Assembly: GCF_003030345.1 (NCBI RefSeq)
Contig: NZ_CP028158.1
Location: 5,642,001 to 5,706,000, forward strand
DNA: 64,000 nt
Source of the DNA: Plantactinospora sp. BC1
GTDB lineage: Bacteria; Actinomycetota; Actinomycetes; Mycobacteriales; Micromonosporaceae
Direction of reading: 5' to 3'
Shown here: in pieces, positions 39,421 to 47,843 of the stretch
Numbering within the stretch: position 1 is the first letter of the stretch
How the letters are laid out: each line of letters starts with the position of its first letter
Position numbers and translations under genes: made by a program
The notes under the pieces: model-generated
Databases searched by the model: none
Seen by the model: only the letters and a program-made list of their open reading frames with translations
Told to the model about the DNA's origin: nothing

Positions 39421-40737
39421 ATGCCTATCGAAGACGACCAGGAGACGGCGCGGACGCTGCACACACTGCTGCGCGAGGCGGCGGTGCCGCCGAGCAGGGC
39501 CGACATCGGCGAGGCCGTCCGGCAGGGGCGCCGGGCCGAGCGACGTCGCCGGGGCGCGGCAGCCACGGTGGCGGCGGTGGCGCTGCTCGGGGTGATCGGG
39601 ACGGCCACGGTGGTGCTGGGCCGGGGCGGGGAGGTCCGGCCGGAGCCGGCCCGCCCCGTCCCGTCGATCTCGCCCGGCCCGATCGGCACCGTGCCCGCGC
39701 AGGTGCGGACCGTGCCGGTGACCATCAGCGACGAGACGCTGAGCTGCGACATCGCCCCCCTCGTGCTGCCGACCGAAGCCCGTCAGGTGCACGTCGAGGG
39801 GATCGACCCGAGCGGGCGGTTCATCGTCGGCAGGATCGCGATTGCGGCCGGACGGGTAGCGCAGCGCGCCGAAGGGCAGCAGGTGCTGTGGGATCGGGGC
39901 ACGCCGAAAGTCTTCCACGTGCCGAACGGCTCACGTCGCGGATCGCCGGTGGTGAACGCCGACGGTGTGGTGGCCGGCACCGGGAACGACAACCAGGGCC
40001 AGGGGCGTGAGCGGGAGTTCGGCTGGGTCTACCGGGACGGCCAGGTCCACCGGCTGCCACTGCTCTCCGGTTACGACGCGGCCCGGGTCGGGGCGATCAC
40101 CCCGCAGGGCGACATCGTCGGGCACGCCTACCGGATACCGCCGATCGGTGAGACGGTCAGCGTCGCCGTACCCGTGCTCTGGCGGTCGGACGGCACCGGC
40201 GGCCCCTGGCCGCTGAGCACCCCGGAAAACGGCGGCGAGGTGCTGGGGGTGACCCGGGACGGCACCGTGGTCGGCGCGCACGGGATGTCCCGGATCCGGA
40301 TCTGGCGGCCCGACGGCAGCGCCGCCGACCTGCAACTGCCGCCCGGGATCACCCGGACCTCCGGCTGGCACGTCAGCGGCGACTGGGTCACCGGGTTCGT
40401 CGCGCCCGGCGACGCGCAGTCGCCGACCCCGCTGATGCGCTGGAACGTCCGCACCGGAACGCTCGACGTCTATCCCCGCATCGACACCGAGGGCGTCTTC
40501 AGCATGGCCGTCAACGCCGGGGGAAGGATGATCGTCTCGACCGCGAAGGACCGCCAGTTGGTGGTGGCCCCGGACGGCACGGTCCGCCGGCTGCCGACGC
40601 CGCCGGGCGCGGAGGAATGGCCGAAGCAGCTCGACGCGAGTGTCATCAGCGACAACGGGCTGGTGGTCGGCAGCGCCTACCACGGGCCGAGCGCCCCGGT
40701 CGTCCGCCGCGACTACACCTGGCAGTGCGGCGGATGA
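39421..40737 (+). CDS. Membrane-anchored beta-propeller-like protein, candidate anti-sigma factor
   Basis: The 438-residue protein has a cytoplasmic N-terminus (1-45), one membrane helix (about 47-66) and a large extracellular domain of repeated beta units. The units carry motifs such as GIDPSGRFIVG, VVNADGVVAGTG, AITPQGDIVGHAY, GVTRDGTVVGAH and VISDNGLVVGSAY, typical of HAF-like repeats. Genes of this form directly after SigE-type sigma genes are common in Micromonosporaceae. The N-terminal part may bind the sigma factor while the outside domain senses a signal. This is inference from position and topology. Confidence 0.8.
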   Translation: MPIEDDQETARTLHTLLREAAVPPSRADIGEAVRQGRRAERRRRGAAATVAAVALLGVIGTATVVLGRGGEVRPEPARPVPSISPGPIGTVPAQVRTVPVTISDETLSCDIAPLVLPTEARQVHVEGIDPSGRFIVGRIAIAAGRVAQRAEGQQVLWDRGTPKVFHVPNGSRRGSPVVNADGVVAGTGNDNQGQGREREFGWVYRDGQVHRLPLLSGYDAARVGAITPQGDIVGHAYRIPPIGETVSVAVPVLWRSDGTGGPWPLSTPENGGEVLGVTRDGTVVGAHGMSRIRIWRPDGSAADLQLPPGITRTSGWHVSGDWVTGFVAPGDAQSPTPLMRWNVRTGTLDVYPRIDTEGVFSMAVNAGGRMIVSTAKDRQLVVAPDGTVRRLPTPPGAEEWPKQLDASVISDNGLVVGSAYHGPSAPVVRRDYTWQCGG

Positions 40738-40760
40738 GACCCCGGTAGCCGGCCGAGCGC

Positions 40761-40799
40761 CGTCCCTCCGCCGCCGGCGGCACCAGCGGCGGAGGGACG
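40761..40799. terminator. Bidirectional terminator between convergent genes
   Basis: A perfect 14-bp stem CGTCCCTCCGCCGC / GCGGCGGAGGGACG with an 11-base loop lies 24 bases after the sigma-partner stop and 43 bases from the lipoprotein stop. Confidence 0.82.
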
Positions 40800-40841
40800 G
40801 GCCGTCGTCGGGTACGTCCCCGACGGCCGGGTCGGCACCGG

Positions 40842-42476
40842 TCAGCCGGTCGCCTCGATCTTCAACAGGTCGACCTGGCCGAACGCGTCCATCTCGACGT
40901 TGCTGACCCGGGTCGAGTGGCCGAAGTTGTTCTGGCCGAACCGGAGCGGGATCACCGGCATCTCCCGGGCCAGGATCTGCTCCGCCTCCTGGTACTTCTT
41001 GATCGCCGCCTCCTGGTTCGGCGCCCGCTCACCCTCGGCGACCAGCCGGTCGAACTCGGCGTTGCTGAAGCCGTAGTAGTTCGACGACCCGTCGGTGGTG
41101 TAGATCGGCCCGAGGTAGTTCTGCATCGACGGGTAGTCCATCGACCAGCCCATCCGGAACATCCCGACCGGCGTCTTCGCCTCCACCTTGTTGAGCAGGT
41201 CGGCGAACCTCGCCTCCGGAGTACTGCTGCACTTCACGCCGAGGTTGTTGGAGAGCTGGTTGCAGGTGGCCTCCACCCACTCCTGGTGGCCGCCGTCGCC
41301 GTTGAAGGAGATCTGCAACCGGGCCGGTCCGCCGGCCGCCTGGTAGTCGGCCTTCGCCCTCGCCGGATCGAACTGGCACGCCTCGCCGCAGGTGTCCGGC
41401 CGGGCACCGGCGAGCAGCGGGGAGACGAAGGACCGCGCCGAGGTCTGCGAGTCCTTGAAGACGGACTTCACTATCTCGTCCCGGTCGATCGCCATCGAGA
41501 TCGCCTTGCGTACCTCGGCCCTGGCGAACTCCGGCTGGAAGGTGGGGAAGGCGAGGAACTGGAACGACGACAGCGGGCTCTTCTTGAACCGGTCGCCCAG
41601 GTCGCCCGGCGCGGTGCCCAGCGCCTCGGTCGGCACCTGCCTGGTCACGTCGTTGTTCCCGGCGAGCAGGTCGGCGTAGTCGGCGGCCAGCTCCTGGTAG
41701 ATCTGGAAGACCACGCCGCCGATCTTGGGCTTCGGGCCGGGGTACGCGTCGTAGCGCTCGACCTCGATCCGGCTGTCGTGCTGCCAGCTCCCCTTCATCC
41801 TGAACGGCCCGTTGCCGATCGGGGCCTGCTCGAAGCCCTCCTTCAACACCCCGTCCGAGGCCCACGCGGCGTTCGGCAGCGGCGCGAAGACGTGGTAGCC
41901 GAGCACCGACTCGAACTCGGCGAACGACGCGGAGAGGGTGATGGTGAAGGTGAGGTCGTCGACCTTCTGCAGACCGGTCAGCTTCTTCGCCTTCGGCTCC
42001 GGAGCCTTCTGCGGACCCTCGCCGTCCGGGTCGGTCGACTGGAGGTCGTCGTACCCCTGGACCTTGCCGAAGAAGTATGCCCCGCCGTGGCCGTTCGGCC
42101 CGTACGCCGCGTGGTTCCAGGCGTTGATGTAGCTGTCGGCGTTGACCGGCTCTCCGTTGTGGAAGGTGTACCCGCTCTTCAGCTTCACCGTCCACAGTTT
42201 GTTGTCGGTCGACTCGATCGACTCCGCCGCCACCTCGAACGGCTTCTTGTTCTCGTCGAAGTCGACCAGCGGGGTGTAGAGGGCGGCCAGCACCTGCGCC
42301 CCGGCGCTCTCGGTGGCGTTCGACGGGATCAGGTGCTGCGGCTCGGCGATGCCGATCCGCACCACCGCGTCGGCGTCCGAGGTGCTCGGGTCCTCGCCGC
42401 CGCCACTGCACCCCGTCGCGGCGAGTACGGCGGCCAGCGCCGCCGCGCTCCAGGTCATCCGTCTGGACACCGGCAT
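40842..42476 (-). CDS. Peptide/oligopeptide ABC transporter substrate-binding lipoprotein
   Basis: The 544-residue protein has a lipoprotein signal with the modified cysteine at residue 23 (LAATGC). It has the family 5 solute-binding fold (EPQHLIPSNATESAGAQVLAALYTPLVDFDENKKPFEVAAESIE, then LDRDEIVKSVF-like AIDRDEIVKSVFKD). It binds peptides or similar ligands at the outer face of the membrane. GAGGGAG stands five bases before ATG 42476. No permease or ATPase genes are adjacent, so the rest of the transporter is elsewhere. An ArsR-type gene is divergent. Confidence 0.93.
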   Translation of the reverse strand: MPVSRRMTWSAAALAAVLAATGCSGGGEDPSTSDADAVVRIGIAEPQHLIPSNATESAGAQVLAALYTPLVDFDENKKPFEVAAESIESTDNKLWTVKLKSGYTFHNGEPVNADSYINAWNHAAYGPNGHGGAYFFGKVQGYDDLQSTDPDGEGPQKAPEPKAKKLTGLQKVDDLTFTITLSASFAEFESVLGYHVFAPLPNAAWASDGVLKEGFEQAPIGNGPFRMKGSWQHDSRIEVERYDAYPGPKPKIGGVVFQIYQELAADYADLLAGNNDVTRQVPTEALGTAPGDLGDRFKKSPLSSFQFLAFPTFQPEFARAEVRKAISMAIDRDEIVKSVFKDSQTSARSFVSPLLAGARPDTCGEACQFDPARAKADYQAAGGPARLQISFNGDGGHQEWVEATCNQLSNNLGVKCSSTPEARFADLLNKVEAKTPVGMFRMGWSMDYPSMQNYLGPIYTTDGSSNYYGFSNAEFDRLVAEGERAPNQEAAIKKYQEAEQILAREMPVIPLRFGQNNFGHSTRVSNVEMDAFGQVDLLKIEATG

Positions 42477-42737
42477 GAAGACTCCCTCACATCGACGCCG
42501 CACCTCGGGCACCGCCGGCGGCGTGACCTCGCCGGGCGCGACGGTCGTCGTCCGGCCGGACCGGACCATCACCGGCCGGCTCCTGCTCCCAGTTACGAGC
42601 CGATCAGCCCGTCGCGGCAATGCTTTTGACTGGGTCCAAACCGTCCGGAGAGCCGACAACTGGGCGGCGGGGTGACCGCGTCTCGTGATCAGACATCAGC
42701 CGTGCGGTGCCGCTCGGCTCCAGGCGTGGAGGTGGTG

Positions 42738-43688
42738 ATGATCCGGATCTGGTTGGGCCCCGAGGACATCGCCCGGACCCGGATCGCACCCGCGCCCCTC
42801 CCGCTGTACGAGGTTTTCCTCAGCCTCGCCGGGTCCCCGGCCGACGACGCGGCGGGTCCGGTGGCCGGGCCGGAACTCGCCGGCTGGCTGCGTGAGCTGA
42901 CCGAGGCGACCGACGCGGCGTGGGGCGTCCGGCGGAGGTCGGCGGCCGCTCTCCGGCCCGAGTCGGCCGACCTGCTCGCCCCGCTGACCGAGGACCGGAC
43001 CCTGGAGGGTGCCCTCGCCTGGTTGCTCACCACCTCGGCGCGCCGGGCCCGCAGCCTGGCGGCGGCGGTGCGCGGCTACTACGACCGGCGGGTACGCGCC
43101 GAGCTGACCGCCTGGGAGTCGGTGGTCCGGCTCGACGTCAACGAGCGTGGCCGTGCCCTGGCCACCGGCGGGGTGGAGGCGCTGCTGGCGATGTTCGACC
43201 CGTGGGCGGCATGGCGTAACCCGGTGCTCTCGGTCTCCTCCAGCATCGACCTGGACCTGCGGCCGAACGGCGCCGGCCTGCTGCTGGTGCCCTCGGTCGC
43301 CGCCCGGAAGCTCTGGGTCGGCGGGCAACCCGACTCCGTGGTGCTGGCCTATCCGGTACGCCGGCCCCGCACCCCCGGCGGTCGTGCGCCCGGGCACCGG
43401 CCGGTTCCGGCGTACGCGCTGGGCGCCGCCGCGGCCACCGGGGATCCGCTGACCGCGCTGCTCGGGCGCTCCCGGGCGGCGGTGCTCCGGGCCGCCATGG
43501 TCGGAGCGAACACCACCGACCTGGCCCGCCGGGCCGGCATCAGCACCCCGTCCGCCTCCCAGCACGCCAGCGTGCTCCGCGACGCCGGACTGCTGCGGAC
43601 CACCCGGCACGGCAAGGCGGCCCACCACACGCTCACCCCGCTGGCCCGCGCCCTGCTCACCGCCGACGACGCCGTCAGCCGACGCTGA
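42738..43688 (+). CDS. ArsR-type winged-helix regulator with long N-terminal domain
   Basis: The 316-residue protein ends in a winged helix (AAMVGANTTDLARRAGISTPSASQHASVLRDAGLLRTTRHGKAAHHTLTPLARALL, about 260-312). The first 250 residues are a separate domain beginning IRIWLGPEDIARTRIAPAPLPLYEVFLSL. This form is frequent in Streptomyces and Micromonospora and its ligand is unknown. GGAGG lies five bases before ATG 42738. It is divergent from the peptide-binding lipoprotein, which it may control. The 261-base gap contains no clear dyad. Confidence 0.87.
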   Translation: MIRIWLGPEDIARTRIAPAPLPLYEVFLSLAGSPADDAAGPVAGPELAGWLRELTEATDAAWGVRRRSAAALRPESADLLAPLTEDRTLEGALAWLLTTSARRARSLAAAVRGYYDRRVRAELTAWESVVRLDVNERGRALATGGVEALLAMFDPWAAWRNPVLSVSSSIDLDLRPNGAGLLLVPSVAARKLWVGGQPDSVVLAYPVRRPRTPGGRAPGHRPVPAYALGAAAATGDPLTALLGRSRAAVLRAAMVGANTTDLARRAGISTPSASQHASVLRDAGLLRTTRHGKAAHHTLTPLARALLTADDAVSRR

Positions 43689-43698
43689 CCGGCGCCGG

Positions 43699-43757
43699 GT
43701 TTCAGCGGCGGCGGGCGCCGGCCGGCTCAGAGTTTCAGCCGGCGGGCGCCGGCCGGC
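43699..43757. repeat. Direct duplication of the 3' end of the SLOG gene
   Basis: GTTTCAGC followed by GGCGGGCGCCGGCCGG occurs at about 43699 and again at about 43732, offset 33 bases. The second copy is the coding 3' end (AGARRLKL). The first lies just downstream in the intergenic space. Confidence 0.65.
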
Positions 43758-44215
43758 CAGAGTACGGTCACCGGCAGGTCCCGGGACTGCGCCGCCCGGA
43801 CCACGTCGGCGGTGTCCCCGACGTCCGCCGACGGGTTGCCGTCCCAGACCGCGAAGAGCCGCTCGCACCGGCGCAGCATCTCCAGACTCGCCGCCAGGTA
43901 CGCTGCCCGCCCCGAGCGCGGAAACGGCATGTACGACACCGAGGTGGCCCGGCGCAGCAGCTCGTCGAAGGCGGGCAGGTTGTGCGCCCGTACCGACCGC
44001 TGCCGGTAGTCCCGGGCCGGGATCACCGCCTCGAAGCTCCCGCCGCTGTCGAGTACCGCCCGGGCGAAGATCTGGTCGGCGCCGTCGGCGAGGCAGGTGA
44101 TCCCGTGCAGCTCCGGCCCGGCGTACGGGCGCAGCTCCTCGGTCAGCCGGGCGTAGACCAGCTCCGCCGTGCCGTCGGCGAGCACTACGTGCCCGGTGAC
44201 ACCGATGCGGGCCAT
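43727..44215 (-). CDS. SLOG-domain (Rossmann-like nucleotide-binding) protein
   Basis: The 162-residue protein begins ARIGVTGHVVLADG and has GITCLADGADQIFARAVLDSGGSFEAVIPARDY, AAYLAASLEMLRRCERLFAVWDG and DTADVVRAAQSRDLPVTVLWPAGARR. The GxTGH opening, the GADQ motif and the VWDG turn fit the SLOG superfamily related to DprA and LOG proteins, which bind or process nucleotides. It starts 20 bases after the stop of a membrane TrkA-N/RyR-domain gene, so the two form one operon. SLOG and RyR domains have been predicted to take part in nucleotide-based signalling and defence. Confidence 0.8.
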   Translation of the reverse strand: MARIGVTGHVVLADGTAELVYARLTEELRPYAGPELHGITCLADGADQIFARAVLDSGGSFEAVIPARDYRQRSVRAHNLPAFDELLRRATSVSYMPFPRSGRAAYLAASLEMLRRCERLFAVWDGNPSADVGDTADVVRAAQSRDLPVTVLWPAGARRLKL

Positions 44216-44235
44216 CCAGCACCGTCCGTTCGTGG

Positions 44236-45972
44236 TTACGCGTGCCCGACGCGGACGATCCGGAAGCCCGCGTCGGCCAGGATGACCGGGAGTTCCCGGA
44301 CCGCCTCGTGGTTACGCTCCCGGAGATCTTCCCGTAGATCCTCCCAGGGGCTCAACGCCGGATGGAGTCGTCGCTCGTCGTCCCGGTGTGGCGCGTACCG
44401 CCAGCCGCTCGCCACCTGCTCGGCCAGCCAGCGCTGGTGCTCCAGGATGGCCAGCCGCTCGATCTCCGGCTCCTCCAGGGCGTGCTCGTCGCCCGGCCCG
44501 ACCCGGGGCGACAGGGCGCAGCCGAGCTCCCGCAGCTTGCGACCGATGTCCTTGGCCTGGGCCCGGTTGGCCCGGCGCAGTGATTCCGGCAGCTCCTCCC
44601 AGGGCACCAGCGCGGGGTTGCCACCGGGCCGTTCACCGTGCCGGCGCCGGGCCACCACGTAACTCTCGTGGATCACCCGGGCCAGCCGTTCCACCAGGTC
44701 GTCCCCGATCAGCGCCGGGTCGCAGGCGGCGTGCACCACGCCGTAGAGCCGGAGCGCGCCGGAGAGGTCGTCGAGGACGCCGAGGCCGGTCCCGCTGCCG
44801 AACGCCTCCCGCAGGTTGGCCAGCCGGTCCAGCCGGACCACCATCGAGCCGGGCCCGCCGTGCCAGAGCTGCTCGGCGGTGAGCGCCGTCTTCAGCGCCC
44901 GCTCCTCGTCGTCGTAGCAGATGAAGACCCGGTCCGGCGGGAGCGGGAAGCCGGCCCGGGGAAGCTGGCCGAGCAGCTCGCCGAGGCCGCCGTCGAGCGG
45001 GATGATCCGGCAGACCCGGGACAGGAACGGATAGCGGTGGGTGAGCTGGGCCGCCGCCTCGGTCGCCGCCTCGTCGACCAGGACCAGGGGTACCAGTCGG
45101 GCGCCGTGCGGGTCGCGTACCCGCCAGCGCCGGGCCAGCTCGACCAGTACCGCCCGGCCGAACGCGGTGGCGCCGAGCACCACCACCCGGGGCGGCCGGC
45201 CGTCCACGGCGGTCAGCGGGTCCTCGGCGAAGAGCTTCCGGGCGGCCAGGTCGTCGATGTTGAAGAAGTCCAGCCGGGCGCCGGGGTGCCGGGCCAGGCC
45301 CAGGTGCCGGGCCTGCAACGCGAGGCAGAGTTCCGGGTCGGCGACCTGGGCGTACACGGTCAGCGGGGAACGGCCGTGCCGGGCCGCGGCCAGCCCGATC
45401 GCGGCGTTGGTGGCGCTGTCGTCGGTACACGCGTAGACGGCCCTGGCCCGGCCGATGCCGGCGCCGCGCAGCACGCTCGGGTCCCGGGCGGCCCGCGCCA
45501 CCTGGCCGGAGCCGGACGGCGTCGTGACGTCGGAGCGGACCGCCACCACCCGGTGGCCGGCGGCCTGGAGCCGGCGGGCCAGGGTGTCCGCCACCAGGCC
45601 GTCGCCGCAGACGATGACGTGCCCCCGGGCGTTGCGGTCGCGCAGCCGGCGCAGCTCGGTGGCGAAGAGCAGCCGGCAGGCCTCCACCAGGGCGTACGCG
45701 GTGACCGCCGGTGCGGCGAACCGGGCGAAGTTCAGCAGCGCCGGAAACGGCCCGCCGTCGTCCAGCGGCGGCGCGCCGAGCACGAAGAGCTGTAGGTCGT
45801 AGTAGATCAGGTCGAACGGGTCGGAGCCGTAGCCGCCGGTCCGTTCGATGTGCTGGGAGAGCCCGAGGTAGCCACAGACGAAGGCGACCACTCCGGCGAG
45901 CGCGAACACCAGTCTGAGCACACTCTTGGTCGGTGCGCGGGGCGGCTCGCCGAGGTTGTTTCCGGGCACCAC
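44236..45972 (-). CDS. Membrane protein with TrkA-N Rossmann domains and C-terminal RyR domain
   Basis: The 578-residue protein has two membrane helices (about 18-38 and 80-103). A TrkA-N/RCK-like domain follows (GHVIVCGDGLVADTLARRL, about 116-135) with a second Rossmann unit (RVVVLGATAFGRAVLVEL, about 257). The C-terminus (about 420-575) looks like a RyR domain, with IHESYVVARRRHG, EELPESLRRANRAQA, LAILEHQRWLAEQVASGWRYA and WEDLREDLRERNHEAVRELPVIL. RyR domains come from ryanodine receptors and occur in bacteria in putative nucleotide-signalling systems. The layout suggests a ligand-gated membrane effector. GTG 45969 is an equally good start after GGAGAGG. Confidence 0.82.
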   Translation of the reverse strand: MVPGNNLGEPPRAPTKSVLRLVFALAGVVAFVCGYLGLSQHIERTGGYGSDPFDLIYYDLQLFVLGAPPLDDGGPFPALLNFARFAAPAVTAYALVEACRLLFATELRRLRDRNARGHVIVCGDGLVADTLARRLQAAGHRVVAVRSDVTTPSGSGQVARAARDPSVLRGAGIGRARAVYACTDDSATNAAIGLAAARHGRSPLTVYAQVADPELCLALQARHLGLARHPGARLDFFNIDDLAARKLFAEDPLTAVDGRPPRVVVLGATAFGRAVLVELARRWRVRDPHGARLVPLVLVDEAATEAAAQLTHRYPFLSRVCRIIPLDGGLGELLGQLPRAGFPLPPDRVFICYDDEERALKTALTAEQLWHGGPGSMVVRLDRLANLREAFGSGTGLGVLDDLSGALRLYGVVHAACDPALIGDDLVERLARVIHESYVVARRRHGERPGGNPALVPWEELPESLRRANRAQAKDIGRKLRELGCALSPRVGPGDEHALEEPEIERLAILEHQRWLAEQVASGWRYAPHRDDERRLHPALSPWEDLREDLRERNHEAVRELPVILADAGFRIVRVGHA

Positions 45973-46007
45973 ACCTCTCCTGCTGTCCGGTGCGACGACG
46001 CAGCGCT

Positions 46008-46037
46008 ATCGTACCGTCGCGGTCTGCCCGCAGCGAA
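46008..46037 (-). promoter_or_regulatory. Predicted promoter of the RyR/SLOG operon
   Basis: On the minus strand, TTCGCT and TACGAT are 18 bases apart, with TACGAT ending about 35 bases before GTG 45972. GGAGAGG follows. Confidence 0.42.
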
Positions 46038-46073
46038 CGTGAAATGATCGAGACTTTTCCCTGCACCGGGAGG

Positions 46074-46109
46074 CCGTCGCCGGCCGGGACGGGTCCCGAC
46101 CGGCGACGG
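46074..46109 (-). terminator. Terminator of the M24 peptidase gene
   Basis: Arms CCGTCGCCGG (46074-46083) and CCGGCGACGG (46100-46109) pair perfectly, and an inner GGGAC/GTCCC extends the stem. It lies 14 bases past the stop codon. Confidence 0.78.
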
Positions 46110-46122
46110 GAAGCCGGTTGGT

Positions 46123-47634
46123 TCAGCCGGGCAGCCGGAACCCGGCGTCGCGCTGGGCGGCCAGCCACGCCTCCACCTCGTCGGCCCGCCGGGGCAGCCC
46201 GGCCGAGAGGTTGACCGCGCCGTCCGCCGTGACGAGTACGTCGTCCTCGATCCGGATGCCGATCCCGCGCAGCTCGGCCGGGACCAGGTCGTCCTCGGGC
46301 TGGAAGTAGAGCCCCGGCTCGACGGTCAGCACGTACCCCTCGCCGAGGGTGCCGTCCCGATAGCTCTCCTTGCGGGCGTTGGCGCAGTCGTGCACGTCGA
46401 GCCCGAGCATGTGCCCGAAGCCGTGCAGCGTCCACCGGCGGTAGACCATCGACGTCTCGTCCATCGCCTCGTCCACGCTGACCGGCAGCAGACCCAGCTC
46501 GGCGAGCCCCTCGGCGAGCACCCGCATGCAGGTCCGGTGCACGTCCTTGAAGGTCACCCCGGGCCGGATGAAGTCGATGCCGGCCTGCTGGGCCGCGTAC
46601 ACGATGTCGTAGACCTGGCGTTGCAGCGGGGAGAAGCTGCCGGAGACCGGCAGCACCCGGGTCACGTCGGCGGTGTAGAGGTGCCGCCCCTCCACGCCCA
46701 TGTCCATCAGCAGCAGCTCGCCCGGGCGGGTGATGCCGGTGTTGTGGATCCAGTGCAGGATCGTCGCGTGCTCGCCGGCACCGACGATCGAGTTGTAGCC
46801 GACGTCGTAGCCGTCGTGCCGGGCCCGCAGCCCGAAGACCCCCTCCAGGAGCCGCTCGCTGACCGGGCGGTCGGCCGGCAGCACCCGGGCGACGTCCTCG
46901 AAGCCGCGTACGGTGGCGTCGATCGCCTCCTGGAGCTGGGCGATCTCCCACTCGTCCTTGACCAGCTTCTGTTCCGACAGCAGCGCGGCCAGCTCCCGGT
47001 CCCGGCCGAGTCGGGCATCCTCGGTCGCCCCGCTCTTCGGCGGCTCGTACGGCCGCACCGCGCCGTCCACCGCCGGGTCCAGCCCGCGCAGCACCCGGGT
47101 CCGACCGGGAGCGCAGTCGGCCAGCGCCTCCGGCAGCTCGGACAGGGGCGCGGTCTCGATGCCCAGCTCGGTCGACTTCTCGGTCAGGGTGTGCCGGCGG
47201 CCGACCCAGAGTTCGCCGTTGCGGCTGCGGAAGAACTCGTCGGTCTCCCGGGAGGAGCGGGGGCGCATGTAGAGCACCGCGTCGTGGCCGGAGCCGTTCG
47301 GGCGCATCACCAGCACGCTGTCCGGATCGTGGTCGCCGGTCAGGTAGACGAAGTCGCTGCCGGGGCGGAACCGGTAGGCGGTGTCGTTGGCGCGTACCTT
47401 CTCCGGGCCGGTCGGGATCACCAGGGTCTCGCCGGGCAGGGCCGCCGAGAGCGCCGCCCGGCGCTTGGCGTGGTTGGGCACCTCGGGCCGGGGGCCGACC
47501 GGCAGGGTGCTGTCCCGCCAGCCCTGCCGCATGAACTCGAGGAACTTCTCCGGGAAGTCCGGGTCGTGTGACTCCGTCCGGGCCGTCTCCACCTCTGCCG
47601 GCTCCGCCGTGATGTCGGTGTGCTCGTCTGACAT
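46123..47634 (-). CDS. pepP: Xaa-Pro aminopeptidase (M24B)
   Basis: The 503-residue protein has the N-terminal aminopeptidase P domain (FLEFMRQGWRDSTLPVGP, YLTGDHDPDSVLVM) and the pita-bread catalytic domain. Its metal ligands are in LLMDMGVEG, YTADVTRV, HGFGHMLGLDVHD, LTVEPGLYF and IRIEDDVLVT. It removes N-terminal residues that precede proline, using two manganese ions, in the cytoplasm. GGGAGGAG lies five bases before ATG 47634. It is divergent from asparagine synthetase with 209 bases between and closes with a hairpin. Confidence 0.95.
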   Translation of the reverse strand: MSDEHTDITAEPAEVETARTESHDPDFPEKFLEFMRQGWRDSTLPVGPRPEVPNHAKRRAALSAALPGETLVIPTGPEKVRANDTAYRFRPGSDFVYLTGDHDPDSVLVMRPNGSGHDAVLYMRPRSSRETDEFFRSRNGELWVGRRHTLTEKSTELGIETAPLSELPEALADCAPGRTRVLRGLDPAVDGAVRPYEPPKSGATEDARLGRDRELAALLSEQKLVKDEWEIAQLQEAIDATVRGFEDVARVLPADRPVSERLLEGVFGLRARHDGYDVGYNSIVGAGEHATILHWIHNTGITRPGELLLMDMGVEGRHLYTADVTRVLPVSGSFSPLQRQVYDIVYAAQQAGIDFIRPGVTFKDVHRTCMRVLAEGLAELGLLPVSVDEAMDETSMVYRRWTLHGFGHMLGLDVHDCANARKESYRDGTLGEGYVLTVEPGLYFQPEDDLVPAELRGIGIRIEDDVLVTADGAVNLSAGLPRRADEVEAWLAAQRDAGFRLPG

Positions 47635-47843
47635 CGCCGCTCCTCCCTCGTCCGGCCCGGTCCTCGCGAGGTCCCGTCGGCGTACGGCGGGGATCGACGA
47701 CTCCCGCCGGCTGGCGACCCTGTCCCTCGTCCGGCTGACCTGATCTGCGCTTCTGGCGTGCCCCGACCGTACCGTGCCCGGAGCGGTCGGTCTCGGTGGC
47801 GGTGCCGGCACAGCGGACGGGTCCGCGTGGAAAGATGACCGCC

